Shown: positions 31,034 to 41,901, counted from the first letter of the stretch. The stretch: 52,102 nucleotides of DNA from Candidatus Omnitrophota bacterium (GCA_026387435.1 JAPLLS010000094.1:1-52102); one strand, 5' to 3'. Made by a program: numbers and translations. The notes: generated by a model not told the origin, from the letters alone.

Positions 31034-32119
31034 ATGAAGGCAGTTTTGATGCTGGAAGACGGAAAGAGTTTCACTGGCGAAGTTGTTCCTGGCGCCGGTC
31101 AAGAGGCAATCGGAGAAGTGAGTTTTAATACCGCGGTAGTGGGTTATCAGGAAATGCTTACTGATCCCAGCAATGCCGGAAAGATCCTGACTTTTACCTA
31201 CCCGCTGATCGGTAATTATGGGGTGGCTCCTCAGTTCAATGAGTCTTCAAATGTTTGGGTCCAGGCTGCGGTGATCAAAGAAAAAACCCGGATCTATTCC
31301 AATTGGCAGGCAACTTCCAGCTTTGATGATTTTGTCAAGAAGAACAAGCTCCTGGTAATTTCCGGAGTGGACACCCGTTCCCTGGCCGTGCATTTAAGGC
31401 AAAAAGGCCAGATGCTGGGGATCATCTCCGCAAACTGTTTCGATACCAAGGAGCTGTTGAAAAAATTAGACGACCACCGCAAGAAAGCGCCGAGAAACTT
31501 TTTAGCTGAAGTATCGGTCAAGAAGATCATCGAGGTCGGAAAACCCAAGCCTAAACAAAAAAGGCTGGCTATACTGGATTTGGGCATGGCCCAAAACTTG
31601 AGGCGCCAACTGGAAGCTTTGGGTGTTCATTTGACTTTTTTGCCTTTCAACACCCCGGCGCAGGAAATTCTCAAACTCAAACCTCATGGTCTGATCGTTT
31701 CCAGCGGCCCGGAACAAGATCCGGATGCCGGGCAAGTCAAGGATACTCTTCAGGCCTTGATCGGTAAAGTCCCCATCCTGGCGATTTCATCCGGCCACGA
31801 GATCCTGGCTGATTGCCTGGGAGCTAAGGTAGTAAAAATGAAGCTCGGCCATCACGGAGTGAATTATCCAATGCATAGCCCGGCTTCCTATAAAGGAGAG
31901 ATAACCTGCCAGAACCATTCTTATGTGGTAGATGCGGAGTCGATATCAAAAATCAAGGATGTCAAGATTACGGCCTATAACTTGAATGACCGTTCTGTCG
32001 AGGAGATCGAAAGCAAGAAGCGCAAGTTTATCGGAGTCCAATACGATCCTAAGAGCCCGGGATTATCCGAGGTCAATCCGGTTTTTATCCGTTTTTTAAA
32101 AATGCTTCAAAGGAGTTAA
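31034..32119 (+). CDS. carA: Carbamoyl-phosphate synthase small subunit, glutaminase residues apparently lost
   Basis: LMLEDGKSFTGEVVPGAGQEAIGEVSFNTAVVGYQEMLTDPSNAGKILTFTYPLIGNYG; adjacent carB; AISSGHE where GICLGHQ is expected. Confidence 0.93.
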   Translation: MKAVLMLEDGKSFTGEVVPGAGQEAIGEVSFNTAVVGYQEMLTDPSNAGKILTFTYPLIGNYGVAPQFNESSNVWVQAAVIKEKTRIYSNWQATSSFDDFVKKNKLLVISGVDTRSLAVHLRQKGQMLGIISANCFDTKELLKKLDDHRKKAPRNFLAEVSVKKIIEVGKPKPKQKRLAILDLGMAQNLRRQLEALGVHLTFLPFNTPAQEILKLKPHGLIVSSGPEQDPDAGQVKDTLQALIGKVPILAISSGHEILADCLGAKVVKMKLGHHGVNYPMHSPASYKGEITCQNHSYVVDAESISKIKDVKITAYNLNDRSVEEIESKKRKFIGVQYDPKSPGLSEVNPVFIRFLKMLQRS

Positions 32120-32122
32120 ATT

Positions 32123-35100
32123 ATGCCACGACGAAGAGATATCAAGAAAGTTTTAATGATCGGCTCGGGGCCGATAATCATCGGACAAGCCTGCGAATTC
32201 GATTATTCCGGTTCCCAGGCCTGCAAGGCTTTACGCGAGGAAGGGTATTACACCATCCTGGTAAATTCCAACCCGGCAACGATCATGACCGACCCCAATA
32301 TGGCCAATGTCACTTATATTGAGCCGTTGACCGTGGAGTTTCTAACTAAGATTATTGCCAAGGAACGGCCGGACGCGATCCTCCCTACTTTGGGGGGACA
32401 GAACGGATTGAACCTGGCATTCTTCCTGATGAAACAGGGGATTTTAAAGAAATACGGAGTAGAGTCCATTGGTGCTTCGGTTACCGCCATTTCCTGCGCT
32501 GAGGATCGCGAGCTTTTCAAAAAGGCCATGCAGGAGATCGGAATGGATGTTCCCAAGAGCGGGATCGCTAATTCCGTCGAAGAAGGGATGAGGATCGGCC
32601 TGGGCATCGGATTTCCCCTGATCCTGCGCCCGGCGTATTGCATGGGCGGATTGGGCGGCTCGATCGCTTACAATAAAGAAGAACTGGAAAATAATCTGGC
32701 TAAAGGGCTGGAGACCAGCCCGGTGCGCCAGGTTCTGGTGGAACAGTCGGTTCTAGGCTGGAAGGAGATCGAATTCGAAGTGATGCGCGACTGCGTGGAT
32801 AACGTGATCATGATCACTTCCATGGAAAACGTGGACCCGATGGGCGTACATACCGGCGACAGTATGGTGGTCGCTCCGGCGCAGAGCCTGACTACCGAAG
32901 AATACACTAATTTCGTCAATCTTTCCAAAAAAATAATCAGGCGGGTGGGGATCACCGGCGGCGGAGCGAATATCCAGTTCGGCCAGAATCCGGTAAACGG
33001 CAAAATCGTGATCATCGAGGTCAATCCCCGGCTTTCGCGCTCTTCGGCGCTGGCTTCCAAGGCCACGGGATTTCCTATTGCCCGGGTGGCGACTAAACTC
33101 GCCGTCGGGCTGACTTTGCCGGAAGTCATGAATCAGATCACCGGTAAGACCACCTCATTTTTTGAGCCGACAGTGGATTACTGCGTATTTAAAATTTGCC
33201 GCTTTACTTTTGAGAAATTCCCCGGGGCGGAGCGCACTTTGAACACCTCAATGAAGGCGGTGGGCGAAGCAATGTCCATCGGCAGGAACTTTAAGGAGGC
33301 GCTGCAAAAAGGGATCCGTTCCCTGGAAAATTCGCGTTTTGGTTTCGGCGCGGACGGCAAAGATAAATATAATGACGATGAACTGGCCAAGCCCGATAGC
33401 GTGCTCCTGAAGGAGATCAAGGATAAGATCAGGATCCCCAACGACGAAAGAATATTTTATTTAAGGTATGCTATAAAAGCCGGATTGTCCATCGACGAGA
33501 TTTACGAGCTTTCCAGGATCGACCGCTGGTTCCTGGATAACATGAAAGAACTGGTGGAGATCGAAGAAAAGATCATGCAGCACAGAAACAGCCGTATAGA
33601 AGAAGCGATCAAGATCCCGCTGGAAATTTTGGATGAGGCCAAGAAAAACGGATTTTCCGACCGGCAGCTGGCCTATCTTTTAAATGCTAAGGAGGAGTTG
33701 GTGCGCGAATTCAGGAAGAAGAACAATAAAAAAGCGGTGTTTAAATTAGTAGATACCTGCGCCGGGGAATTTAATGCTAAACAGCCCTATTTCTATTCCA
33801 CTCAGGAAATTCAGGAAGAGGGGCGGCCGACCAAGAACAAGAAAGTGGTCATCCTTGGCGGCGGGCCGAACCGCATCGGCCAGGGTATCGAGTTCGATTA
33901 CTGCTGCTGTCACGCGGCCTACGCGCTGAAAGAAGAAGGGATCGAGAGCATCATGGTTAACTGTAACCCCGAGACGGTTTCTACGGATTACGATACTTCC
34001 GACCGCCTTTATTTTGAGCCGCTGACTATCGAGGATATTTTAAATATCATCGACCTGGAAAAACCGATGGGGGTCATTGTCCAGTTCGGAGGCCAGACTC
34101 CGATCAACCTGGCGGTATCTTTGCGTAAATTCGGAGTGAACATCCTGGGAACCAGCTCCGACAGTATCGATATCGCCGAGGACCGCAAAAGGTTCAAGGA
34201 GATGCTGGATAAGCTTAATCTCTTGCAGCCGGATAACGGTACGGCTTTCAATTTCGAAGAAGCCAAGGTAGTAGCCAGAAAGATCGGCTATCCTGTGCTG
34301 GTAAGGCCTTCTTATGTCCTGGGCGGCCGGGCAATGGAGATCGTTTACGAGGAGTCATTGCTGGAGAGGTTTATAACCGAAGCGGCTAAAGTTTCCGGAG
34401 AGCATCCGATACTCATCGATAAATTCCTTGAGGATGCCATTGAAGTGGATGTGGACGTGCTCGGAGACGGCAGCGCTTATGTCATCGGCGGGATCATGGA
34501 ACATATTGAGGAGGCCGGCATTCATTCCGGAGATTCGGCAATGGTTTTGCCCTCCTACACTTTGTCACCGGCGATTTTGAATAAGATCCGCGAAGCCACC
34601 TATAAGATGGCCAGAGAGCTTAATATCGTAGGGCTGATGAACGTGCAATACGCAGTCAAGGACGAGAAGGTTTATGTGCTGGAAGTCAATCCCCGGGCGT
34701 CGCGCACGGTTCCTTTCGTTTCCAAGGTTATCGGAGTGCCTTTAGCGAAGCTGGCGACCAAGGTTATTCTGGGCAAGAAACTCAAAGATCTGGGATTCAC
34801 CGAGGAAGTTATCCCGCAGCATGTTGCGGTCAAAGAATCGGTATTTCCTTTTAACCGCTTTCCGGGCGTCGACGTTATCCTGGGGCCGGAAATGAAGTCT
34901 ACCGGAGAAGTTATGGGCATAGATCGTGATTTCGGCCGGGCTTATCTCAAAAGCCAGATCGCCGCGGGCCAGAATTTGCCGACCAAGGGCAATGTTTTTA
35001 TCTCGGTACGCGACCGGGACAAGCGGGCAGTGGTCTTTATCGCCAAGAAGCTCAATGATCTGGGTTTCCATATCTATGCTTCCTCGGGTACTGCCGCGGC

Positions 35101-35404
35101 GCTTGAGAAGAATGACATCAGCGTTAAAGTTCTTCCTAAGTTGGGAGAAGGCCGGCCCAATGTCCTGGACTTGATGAAGGATGGCAAGATCCAGCTGGTG
35201 ATCAATACTCCTTCCGGCCGGATCCCCCGCCTGGATGAGACAAAGATCAGGTCGCATGTGGTCATGTATAATATACCTTACACTACCACTATCTCCGGGG
35301 CTCAGGCCACGGTTAACGGGATCGAGACTTTGCTCAAGAAAGACCTGGATGTCAGGTCGCTCCAGGATTACCAAAAAAAGCCAAAGGTTAAAGCCAAGAA
35401 ATAG
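32123..35404 (+). CDS. carB: Carbamoyl-phosphate synthase large subunit
   Basis: [42 protein letters not shown]; duplicated ATP-grasp halves; full length. Confidence 0.98.
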   Translation: MPRRRDIKKVLMIGSGPIIIGQACEFDYSGSQACKALREEGYYTILVNSNPATIMTDPNMANVTYIEPLTVEFLTKIIAKERPDAILPTLGGQNGLNLAFFLMKQGILKKYGVESIGASVTAISCAEDRELFKKAMQEIGMDVPKSGIANSVEEGMRIGLGIGFPLILRPAYCMGGLGGSIAYNKEELENNLAKGLETSPVRQVLVEQSVLGWKEIEFEVMRDCVDNVIMITSMENVDPMGVHTGDSMVVAPAQSLTTEEYTNFVNLSKKIIRRVGITGGGANIQFGQNPVNGKIVIIEVNPRLSRSSALASKATGFPIARVATKLAVGLTLPEVMNQITGKTTSFFEPTVDYCVFKICRFTFEKFPGAERTLNTSMKAVGEAMSIGRNFKEALQKGIRSLENSRFGFGADGKDKYNDDELAKPDSVLLKEIKDKIRIPNDERIFYLRYAIKAGLSIDEIYELSRIDRWFLDNMKELVEIEEKIMQHRNSRIEEAIKIPLEILDEAKKNGFSDRQLAYLLNAKEELVREFRKKNNKKAVFKLVDTCAGEFNAKQPYFYSTQEIQEEGRPTKNKKVVILGGGPNRIGQGIEFDYCCCHAAYALKEEGIESIMVNCNPETVSTDYDTSDRLYFEPLTIEDILNIIDLEKPMGVIVQFGGQTPINLAVSLRKFGVNILGTSSDSIDIAEDRKRFKEMLDKLNLLQPDNGTAFNFEEAKVVARKIGYPVLVRPSYVLGGRAMEIVYEESLLERFITEAAKVSGEHPILIDKFLEDAIEVDVDVLGDGSAYVIGGIMEHIEEAGIHSGDSAMVLPSYTLSPAILNKIREATYKMARELNIVGLMNVQYAVKDEKVYVLEVNPRASRTVPFVSKVIGVPLAKLATKVILGKKLKDLGFTEEVIPQHVAVKESVFPFNRFPGVDVILGPEMKSTGEVMGIDRDFGRAYLKSQIAAGQNLPTKGNVFISVRDRDKRAVVFIAKKLNDLGFHIYASSGTAAALEKNDISVKVLPKLGEGRPNVLDLMKDGKIQLVINTPSGRIPRLDETKIRSHVVMYNIPYTTTISGAQATVNGIETLLKKDLDVRSLQDYQKKPKVKAKK

Positions 35405-35422
35405 ATCAGTAAAGGATCCGAC

Positions 35423-36223
35423 ATGCCGGAACTGCCGGAAGTAGAGACGATCAAGAGGGATCTGGAAAAAATTATTCTGGGTAAGAAGATCATCGAGGTC
35501 CGGGTGAACAATCCCAGGGTTATCCGCGAGCCGCAAGCCTTAAAATTCAAACAGGGGCTGGAAGGCCAGACCGTCAAAAATGTCCTGCGCCGGGCCAAAG
35601 TTTTGATCCTGGAATTGTCCAGCGGTAAATCCCTGGTTATCCATTTGAAGATGACCGGCCAGTTGGTCTATCCCGGCGGCGGAGATAAGAGCAGGGTCGC
35701 TTTCAAGTTTTCCGACGGCAAGATCCTGGATTTTAACGATCAGAGATTGTTTGCCGAATTGCGGCTTTTAAATGACTGGAGAGCTTTTAAATTCATCCGG
35801 GAACTTGGCCCCGAGCCTTTTGAGATAACCCCGGAAAAGTTCAAGGTCATGCTCGCTTCCAAGAAGTCCAAGATCAAGTCGCTTTTATTGGACCAGACTT
35901 TTATTTCCGGGATCGGAAATCTCTATGCCGCGGAAGTTTTATTCCGGGCTAAAATTAACCCTTTACGGCCGGCCAACAGCTTAAGCGACAAGGAAAAAGG
36001 GCTGTTGTTACAACAGATTCAGGAAGTCCTCAAGGAAGCGATCAAGTCCGGCGGTTCTTCGATTGATGATTATGTACGCCTTTCCGGGGAGAAAGGCGAT
36101 TATGTCCGGCATCACCGGGTCTATGGGCGGCAAGCTAAACCCTGCCTGGTCTGTAAGACTCCGATAACCAGAACGGTTGTGGGAGGAAGAGGAACATTCT
36201 TCTGCTCCCAGTGCCAAAAATAA
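35423..36223 (+). CDS. mutM: Formamidopyrimidine-DNA glycosylase
   Basis: N-terminal MPELPEVETI; C-terminal zinc finger YGRQAKPCLVCKTPITRTVVGGRGTFFCSQCQK. Confidence 0.97.
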   Translation: MPELPEVETIKRDLEKIILGKKIIEVRVNNPRVIREPQALKFKQGLEGQTVKNVLRRAKVLILELSSGKSLVIHLKMTGQLVYPGGGDKSRVAFKFSDGKILDFNDQRLFAELRLLNDWRAFKFIRELGPEPFEITPEKFKVMLASKKSKIKSLLLDQTFISGIGNLYAAEVLFRAKINPLRPANSLSDKEKGLLLQQIQEVLKEAIKSGGSSIDDYVRLSGEKGDYVRHHRVYGRQAKPCLVCKTPITRTVVGGRGTFFCSQCQK

Positions 36224-36793
36224 ATGAAGAACCGGATTAGAATAAACGGCATAGCTATAGCGTTATCGATCGTTTTTATTTTGTTATTTTCTCAAAAATT
36301 ACTGCGCGGACCCGGTTACTTCGCGGATGAACTATGGGAAGTATCGGGAATAGCCTTGATCTTCTTCGGCCAGCTTTTACGGGTCTCCAGCCGCGGCTAT
36401 AAATCCGAATGCTCTAAAAACGGCAATTCCCTGGTCACCTCCGGCCCCTATTCCATGGTCAGAAACCCGATGTATCTGGGGATCCTTTTGATCGGAGCCG
36501 GAGTAGTGCTTTTTCTTTTTCACTGGTGGGTATTTTTGATCTTCCTGGCAGTTTTTATTACCCGCTACCTGGGGCTTTTCGCCAAAGAAGAGGGTGTTGG
36601 CTGGTTTAAAAGAGAGATTCCCAGTATCGTCGCGGTGCTGGCAATTGTTTTAGTGGTTGAATCCTGGGAAGAGTTGAAAAGCGGCAACTGGCAGGAAGCG
36701 ATCCACGAATTTGTTTTGTATCTGGCAATTTTTCTCTGCTATTCTTTTTTAGTGATTTTTTTATCCCGACAATATGAGAATAAGACAAAATAG
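36224..36793 (+). CDS. Isoprenylcysteine carboxyl methyltransferase-like membrane protein
   Basis: TM helices; TSGPYSMVRNPMYLGILLIGAG and ITRYLGLFAKEE typical of the ICMT/PEMT family. Confidence 0.8.
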   Translation: MKNRIRINGIAIALSIVFILLFSQKLLRGPGYFADELWEVSGIALIFFGQLLRVSSRGYKSECSKNGNSLVTSGPYSMVRNPMYLGILLIGAGVVLFLFHWWVFLIFLAVFITRYLGLFAKEEGVGWFKREIPSIVAVLAIVLVVESWEELKSGNWQEAIHEFVLYLAIFLCYSFLVIFLSRQYENKTK

Positions 36794-37571
36794 AGCGGAA
36801 ATTTTAACCAACGCAAAGATTTGCGGGAAGTATCATAAGCTTATTATTAAAGACGCAAAGATCTCCCGCAATTCCCGGCCCGGACAGTTTTTGATGCTTA
36901 AAGTAGGCGATTCCCAGGGACCGTTATTGCGCCGCCCGTTAAGTATTCACCGGGTTGATAAAGAAAAGATCGAAATGCTTTATGAACGGATAGGCCCAGG
37001 CACCGAGATTCTTGCGCAGCGCAAAGCCGGAGAATTCTTAGATGTGATTGGGCCTTTGGGCAACGGATTTACTTTGCCGCCCGAAAGCCGGGAGTCCGAA
37101 GCAGTTTTACTGGCCGGAGGCATGGGAGTAGCCCCGTTAGTTTTTTGGGCCCAGCGTTTGGTAGCCGGAAAACGTAAATCGGCTGGCGATAGAATTCAGG
37201 TATTTATCGGAGCCAGGACTAAAGAACAGATACTCTGCGAAAAAGAGTTTAAAAAACTCGGCTGCGATGTTAAAATAGCCACAGACGATGGTTCCGCGGG
37301 ATTTTTCGGCCGGGTCACCGGGTTATTAGAGGCGGCTTTGCAAACTATGGATTGTCAGCGAATTATTGTTTATGCTTGCGGCCCCCAGCCGATGCTTCGG
37401 GAATTAGTCAGGATCTGCCGGAAAAAACTTATTTCTTCCCAGGTATCTTTAGAGGAACATATGGCCTGCGGCATAGGCGCGTGTCTGGGCTGCGTGGTCA
37501 ATACCATAGACGGCTATAAGAGAGTTTGCAAAGAAGGCCCGGTTTTTGAAGCGAAGAAATTGATCTACTAA
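36774..37571 (+). CDS. pyrK: Dihydroorotate dehydrogenase electron-transfer subunit
   Basis: RRPLSIHRVD, GPLGNGF, LLAGGMGVAPLVF; C-terminal 2Fe-2S motif ACGIGACLGCVV...C. Confidence 0.93.
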   Translation: MRIRQNRAEILTNAKICGKYHKLIIKDAKISRNSRPGQFLMLKVGDSQGPLLRRPLSIHRVDKEKIEMLYERIGPGTEILAQRKAGEFLDVIGPLGNGFTLPPESRESEAVLLAGGMGVAPLVFWAQRLVAGKRKSAGDRIQVFIGARTKEQILCEKEFKKLGCDVKIATDDGSAGFFGRVTGLLEAALQTMDCQRIIVYACGPQPMLRELVRICRKKLISSQVSLEEHMACGIGACLGCVVNTIDGYKRVCKEGPVFEAKKLIY

Positions 37572-37586
37572 AACAGGAGGACAACG

Positions 37587-38735
37587 ATGTCCAAGGTTCC
37601 GTTTGTTTCAATCATCATTCCGATCAAGAATTTCGAAAGGACCATCGAGACGTCTTTCGATTATCTGCTCAAAGTGGATTACCCTCATGATTCCTGGGAA
37701 TGGATCATTGCCGACGGCGGCTCGACCGACAAGACCATCCCGATCATCAAGGATTGGCAGAAAAAATACCCTTTTATAAAATTAGTGAATGTGCCGAATT
37801 GCCCTTCCCCGGGGTTTGCCCGCAACAAAGCGCTGGAGGTGGTCAAAGGAGAATTTCTTTTCTTTACCGACGGCGACTGTGCTCCGGATAAGAACTGGAT
37901 CAATGAAATGCTCAAGCATTTCAGCCGCGACCCCAAGATCGCCGCGGTAGGCGGAGAGGTTTATACCCTTAAGGTTGACCCTAAGAATATGGTGGAAGCC
38001 TGGTGCCAGCACTTCCGTTTTAATATGGTTGCGCCCCGCTACGGTTTTATCAAGGAAGGATATTATCCGGATTTTCCCAGGGATCCTTTGCCCTGCGATA
38101 TCGGCGGGCACAAGGCATATTTTTTCGGAACCTGCAATGTGGCTTACCGCAGGTCGGCGATGAAAGAGATCGGGGCCAGGTTCTGGGACCGGCCTACGGG
38201 CGAGGACATGGATTTGAGTTATCAGCACCGCGGCAAGGGCTGGAAATTCTATTTCGCGCCTCTGGCTAAAGTCGACCATATGCACCGGGCCGACCTTAAA
38301 GCCTTGCGTAAAGTCTGGGTTACCTATGGCCAGGCGCATCTGCCGTTGATCGAGAAATACGTCAAGAAAAACACCATGCAGATCCTGTTCCAGAACCTCC
38401 CGGGCTGCCCATCAGTCAAGATCCCGTTCCCCTATAAGGGTTTTATCTATATCGGGAATTTGCATCTGATGCTTTTTTTCGCCGCGGTCACTTTGATCAG
38501 CGCTGTAGTCAGCTTTTTCGTCAGATCTCTGGACGCCTGGACCTTGACCGCGCTGTTTTTTGTCCTGACTTTTAAATTCGCCTACCAGTTTGTGCGCTGG
38601 AATTTCGATATGGAGCCTAAATCCGAATTCTGGACCTGGGCTAAGTTAAAATATCTGACCAATATGAGTTTTATCGAGGGCGGATTAAAGGATTTTAAGA
38701 AATATAAGATCTTTTGCATCGAGCCGAGCTTCTAG
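37587..38735 (+). CDS. Family 2 glycosyltransferase
   Basis: FVSIIIPIKNFERTIETSFDYLL...WIIADGGSTDKT; FFTDGDCAPDKNWINEML. Confidence 0.88.
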   Translation: MSKVPFVSIIIPIKNFERTIETSFDYLLKVDYPHDSWEWIIADGGSTDKTIPIIKDWQKKYPFIKLVNVPNCPSPGFARNKALEVVKGEFLFFTDGDCAPDKNWINEMLKHFSRDPKIAAVGGEVYTLKVDPKNMVEAWCQHFRFNMVAPRYGFIKEGYYPDFPRDPLPCDIGGHKAYFFGTCNVAYRRSAMKEIGARFWDRPTGEDMDLSYQHRGKGWKFYFAPLAKVDHMHRADLKALRKVWVTYGQAHLPLIEKYVKKNTMQILFQNLPGCPSVKIPFPYKGFIYIGNLHLMLFFAAVTLISAVVSFFVRSLDAWTLTALFFVLTFKFAYQFVRWNFDMEPKSEFWTWAKLKYLTNMSFIEGGLKDFKKYKIFCIEPSF

Positions 38736-38780
38736 ATCAGCGGCTTGCGCCGGCAGTTCTTAAAAGCAGGAGGGATAAAG

Positions 38781-39140
38781 ATGATCTATCTTTTATACGT
38801 CGCCCTGGGATTGGTTGCGGGAGTGCTTGGCGGCATGTTCGGCATAGGCGGAGGGTCGATCCTTATCCCGGCGATGGTTTTTTTGTTCGGTCTGACCCAG
38901 CACCAGGCCCAAGGGACGAGCCTGGCGATAATGGTCCCTCCGATCGGGATCCTGGCGGCGATGCGCTATTATCAAGCCGGCAACGTCAAGCTCGGAATGG
39001 CCGGGTTTATTTGCGCGGGGTTTCTGGTGGGAGGGCTGATCGGCGCGCAGCTTATCCAGAACGTGCCCGACGTTTTACTTAAAAGATTGTTCGGAATATT
39101 TTTACTGATTATTTCCGTGAGGATGATCTTAACCAAATAA
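38781..39140 (+). CDS. TauE/SafE-like transporter, half-size
   Basis: LVAGVLGGMFGIGGGSILIPAMVFLFGLTQHQAQGTSLAIMVP; about 120 aa. Confidence 0.85.
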   Translation: MIYLLYVALGLVAGVLGGMFGIGGGSILIPAMVFLFGLTQHQAQGTSLAIMVPPIGILAAMRYYQAGNVKLGMAGFICAGFLVGGLIGAQLIQNVPDVLLKRLFGIFLLIISVRMILTK

Positions 39141-39141
39141 A

Positions 39142-40080
39142 ATGACCCCTGACTTAAAAATAAAAATCGGCAGAACACACTTTAAGAATCCGGTAATGGT
39201 CGCCTCCGGAACTTTCGGGTATGCCGAGGAGTTTGCGGATTTACTGGATTTAAAAAAGCTGGGGGCGATAGTTTCTAAAACCATTACCGTCAAGCCCCGC
39301 CAGGGAAACATTCCTCCGCGCACCTGCGAGACTCCTGCCGGGCTTATCAATTCCATCGGCCTGGAAAATCCGGGGATAGATGGTTTTATTGAAAACAAAC
39401 TCCCGGTTTTGAAAAAATTCGGCCCCCCGATAATCGTAAGCATCGCTTCTGAGGGGGATCCCGGGGAATTCGTTATCCTGGCTAAGCGTCTGGATAAGCT
39501 TAGCGCGGTAACGGCGCTGGAAATCAATATTTCCTGCCCGAATGTCAAAGACGCCGGAAAGAACTTAAAGACAAAATTAATTTCTCAGGACCCTAAAGCC
39601 ACCTACGCGGTGGTGAAAGCGGTGCGTCGGGTTACGGGAAAAACTTTGATCACCAAGCTTTCTCCCAATGTTACGGATATAGTAGAGATCGCTCAGGCGG
39701 CCCAGGATGCAGGCAGCGATGCTTTGGCTTTGATCAATACCGTCCAAGGGATGGCTATTGATATCAAGACCCGCCAGCCGAAAATTGCCATGGTAGTCGG
39801 CGGCCTAAGCGGCCCGGCGATCCGGCCTATTGCCTTGCGCATGGTCTGGGAAGTTTACCGGAAAGTCGGGATCCCCATTATCGGCATGGGCGGGATAGCC
39901 GATACGGAAAGCGCTTTGGAGTTTTTTATCGCCGGCGCGAGTGCCATCAGCGTGGGCACGCAGAATTTCATCGATCCCGGGGTATCCGTGAAGATCGTCT
40001 CCGGGATCTCTAAATATTTGCAGAAAAATAAAATTAATTCTCTTAAAAAATTAGTTGGGACATTAGAATGCAAAATATAA
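39142..40080 (+). CDS. pyrD: Dihydroorotate dehydrogenase B catalytic subunit
   Basis: FKNPVMVASGTFGYAEEF, EINISCPNVKDAGK, GMGGIADTESALEFFIAGASAISVGT. Confidence 0.96.
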   Translation: MTPDLKIKIGRTHFKNPVMVASGTFGYAEEFADLLDLKKLGAIVSKTITVKPRQGNIPPRTCETPAGLINSIGLENPGIDGFIENKLPVLKKFGPPIIVSIASEGDPGEFVILAKRLDKLSAVTALEINISCPNVKDAGKNLKTKLISQDPKATYAVVKAVRRVTGKTLITKLSPNVTDIVEIAQAAQDAGSDALALINTVQGMAIDIKTRQPKIAMVVGGLSGPAIRPIALRMVWEVYRKVGIPIIGMGGIADTESALEFFIAGASAISVGTQNFIDPGVSVKIVSGISKYLQKNKINSLKKLVGTLECKI

Positions 40081-40745
40081 GCAATAAACTTATTGTCGCC
40101 CTGGATGTAAATAGCTGTAAGGAGGCAAAACGTTTTGTTGATCGTCTTTTTCCCAGGGTCAAGATCTTCAAGATCGGCCCGATACTTTTTACCGCTTACG
40201 GCCCGCAAGTCGTGGAATTGATCCGTAAAAAAGGCGCCGGGGTTTTTCTGGATCTCAAATTCCACGATATTCCCAATACCGTAGCCCTTGCTGTCCGGCA
40301 AGCTGTCAGGTTAAAAGTGAAGATGCTGACATTGCATACTTCCGGCGGAGAAGAGATGCTTAAACGTGCAGCGGAAGCCGCAAAAAAAGAAGCGGCCGGA
40401 TTAAGGATCAAGAAACCGATCTTGTTGGGGATCACGGTTTTGACCAGCGATAGATCAAAAACAAATACGAAGGCTGAAGTCATTCGCCGGGCAAAGTTGG
40501 CTAAAAAATCAGGATTGGACGGCGTAGTTTGTTCGGTTCAGGAAGCGGCCGTGGTAAGAAAGGTCTGCGGGAAGAATTTCGTTATTGTCACTCCGGGCAT
40601 CCGTCCAAAAGGGTCTGATGCCGGGGATCAAAAAAGAGTAGCTACAGCAGCCCAAGCTTTTAAGGCCGGAGCTGATTATATTGTTGTCGGTCGGCCCATA
40701 CTGGAAGCAAAAGATCCGCTTGAGGCGGTTCGCAATCTTTTATAA
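40068..40745 (+). CDS. pyrF: Orotidine 5'-phosphate decarboxylase
   Basis: LIVALDVNSCKEAKRFVDRL, FLDLKFHDIPNTV, VTPGIRPKGSDAGDQKR, VVGRPI. Confidence 0.97.
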   Translation: MQNISNKLIVALDVNSCKEAKRFVDRLFPRVKIFKIGPILFTAYGPQVVELIRKKGAGVFLDLKFHDIPNTVALAVRQAVRLKVKMLTLHTSGGEEMLKRAAEAAKKEAAGLRIKKPILLGITVLTSDRSKTNTKAEVIRRAKLAKKSGLDGVVCSVQEAAVVRKVCGKNFVIVTPGIRPKGSDAGDQKRVATAAQAFKAGADYIVVGRPILEAKDPLEAVRNLL

Positions 40746-40763
40746 AATTCAGCGAGGTGTTTG

Positions 40764-41369
40764 ATGGCAGACCAGATCAAGGAATTAATAGAGAAAATTA
40801 ATCAGGAGGGTGTTGCGGCGGCCGAGGAAAAAGCCCGGCAGATCGAAAACCAGGCTAAGGCCCAGGCCGAGATGATCTTGCAAAAGGCCAATAACCAGGC
40901 CAAGAAGCTGATTGAAGAAGCGCAGGAAAAAGTCCAGCGCATGCAGGAAAGTTCGCAAGCCAGCCTAAAGCAGGCAGCCAGGGACGTAATGCTTGCCCTT
41001 AAAAGCCAGGTCAATCAGACTCTTCAAAACCTCATTTCCGCGGAAGTTTCCACTGCTCTTAATCCTGAAGAGCTGGGGAAAATCATTGAAGGGCTGGTTA
41101 AAGAATATTGCGTCAAAGAGAATAAAGGGGTCATAGTTTATTTGTCCGCTGAGGATAAAAATAAATTGGAAGGCCTTTTCCTGAAAAGACTTAAGGATGA
41201 GCTTAAAAAAGGGATAGAGCTGCGCTCTCAGGATGATATTCAATCGGGATTTATTATCAGTTTTGACTCCGGCAAATCCAGTTTTGACTTTTCCAATAAA
41301 GCGCTCTGCGATTATATCGGGTTATCGCTGAAATCCAAAGTAGCGGAATTACTCAAGGATACCAAGTAA
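40764..41369 (+). CDS. V-type ATP synthase subunit E
   Basis: Coiled-coil Ala/Gln/Lys-rich N-terminus, subunit E-like; first gene of V-ATPase cluster. Confidence 0.8.
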   Translation: MADQIKELIEKINQEGVAAAEEKARQIENQAKAQAEMILQKANNQAKKLIEEAQEKVQRMQESSQASLKQAARDVMLALKSQVNQTLQNLISAEVSTALNPEELGKIIEGLVKEYCVKENKGVIVYLSAEDKNKLEGLFLKRLKDELKKGIELRSQDDIQSGFIISFDSGKSSFDFSNKALCDYIGLSLKSKVAELLKDTK

Positions 41370-41370
41370 T

Positions 41371-41901
41371 ATGGCATCTTCTTATCCGTATTTAATATCC
41401 AGTTTGCCGATGCTTCATTTCGGGGCCAAGCCGCCTTTTTCATCCGAAGCTTTTCTGGAGACCTGCAAAGGCTTGATCCCGGATAAAGACTTTGATATTC
41501 TCAGCTTTTGCGCAAATGAAGCTCTCTGGGAACAGGTCGTCAGCCAGGAAACTCTCAAGGCCTGGATCGCTTTTGAGGTCGGCTTGCGCAATGAGCTGGT
41601 CAAGATTCGTTCCAGCCGCAAGAAGATCGAACCGGCCAGATATCTGCGCCGCGACGGCTCCGACGACACAACGCTTTACCACATTGCCATGAACAGCCAT
41701 CGGATCTTATCCTTGATCGAATCCGAGAAATTTTTGGATCAGGCCAGGTGGCACAGGCTTGATGAACTTTGTTTTGGCCATTATTTTGATCTGGACGCGC
41801 TGATCGTCTACGCGCTTAAGCTGCAGATCCTCTGGCGCTGGGAAAAGGTCGCCAGAATAGATAAGCTGGAAGTATTAGAAAGAGTTTTATCAATCAATTA
41901 A
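41371..41901 (+). CDS. DUF2764-like protein of V-ATPase operon
   Basis: MASSYPYLISSLPMLHFGAKPPFSSEAFL; position between E and A matches Chlamydia/Omnitrophota-type V-ATPase clusters. Confidence 0.65.
   Translation: MASSYPYLISSLPMLHFGAKPPFSSEAFLETCKGLIPDKDFDILSFCANEALWEQVVSQETLKAWIAFEVGLRNELVKIRSSRKKIEPARYLRRDGSDDTTLYHIAMNSHRILSLIESEKFLDQARWHRLDELCFGHYFDLDALIVYALKLQILWRWEKVARIDKLEVLERVLSIN

Noticed and set aside
34742-35536. 264-aa minus-strand ORF opposite carB/mutM
   Set aside because: Antisense shadow of conserved genes; composition typical of complement-frame artefacts.
38714-39082. Plus-strand ORF of 122 aa overlapping TauE-like gene
   Set aside because: Arg/Gly/Asp-rich alternative frame of the TauE-like coding sequence; the other frame has clear TM family motifs.
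26463-40745. pyrE as part of the pyr operon
   Set aside because: No ORF here carries orotate phosphoribosyltransferase features apart from PyrR itself; pyrE is presumably elsewhere.
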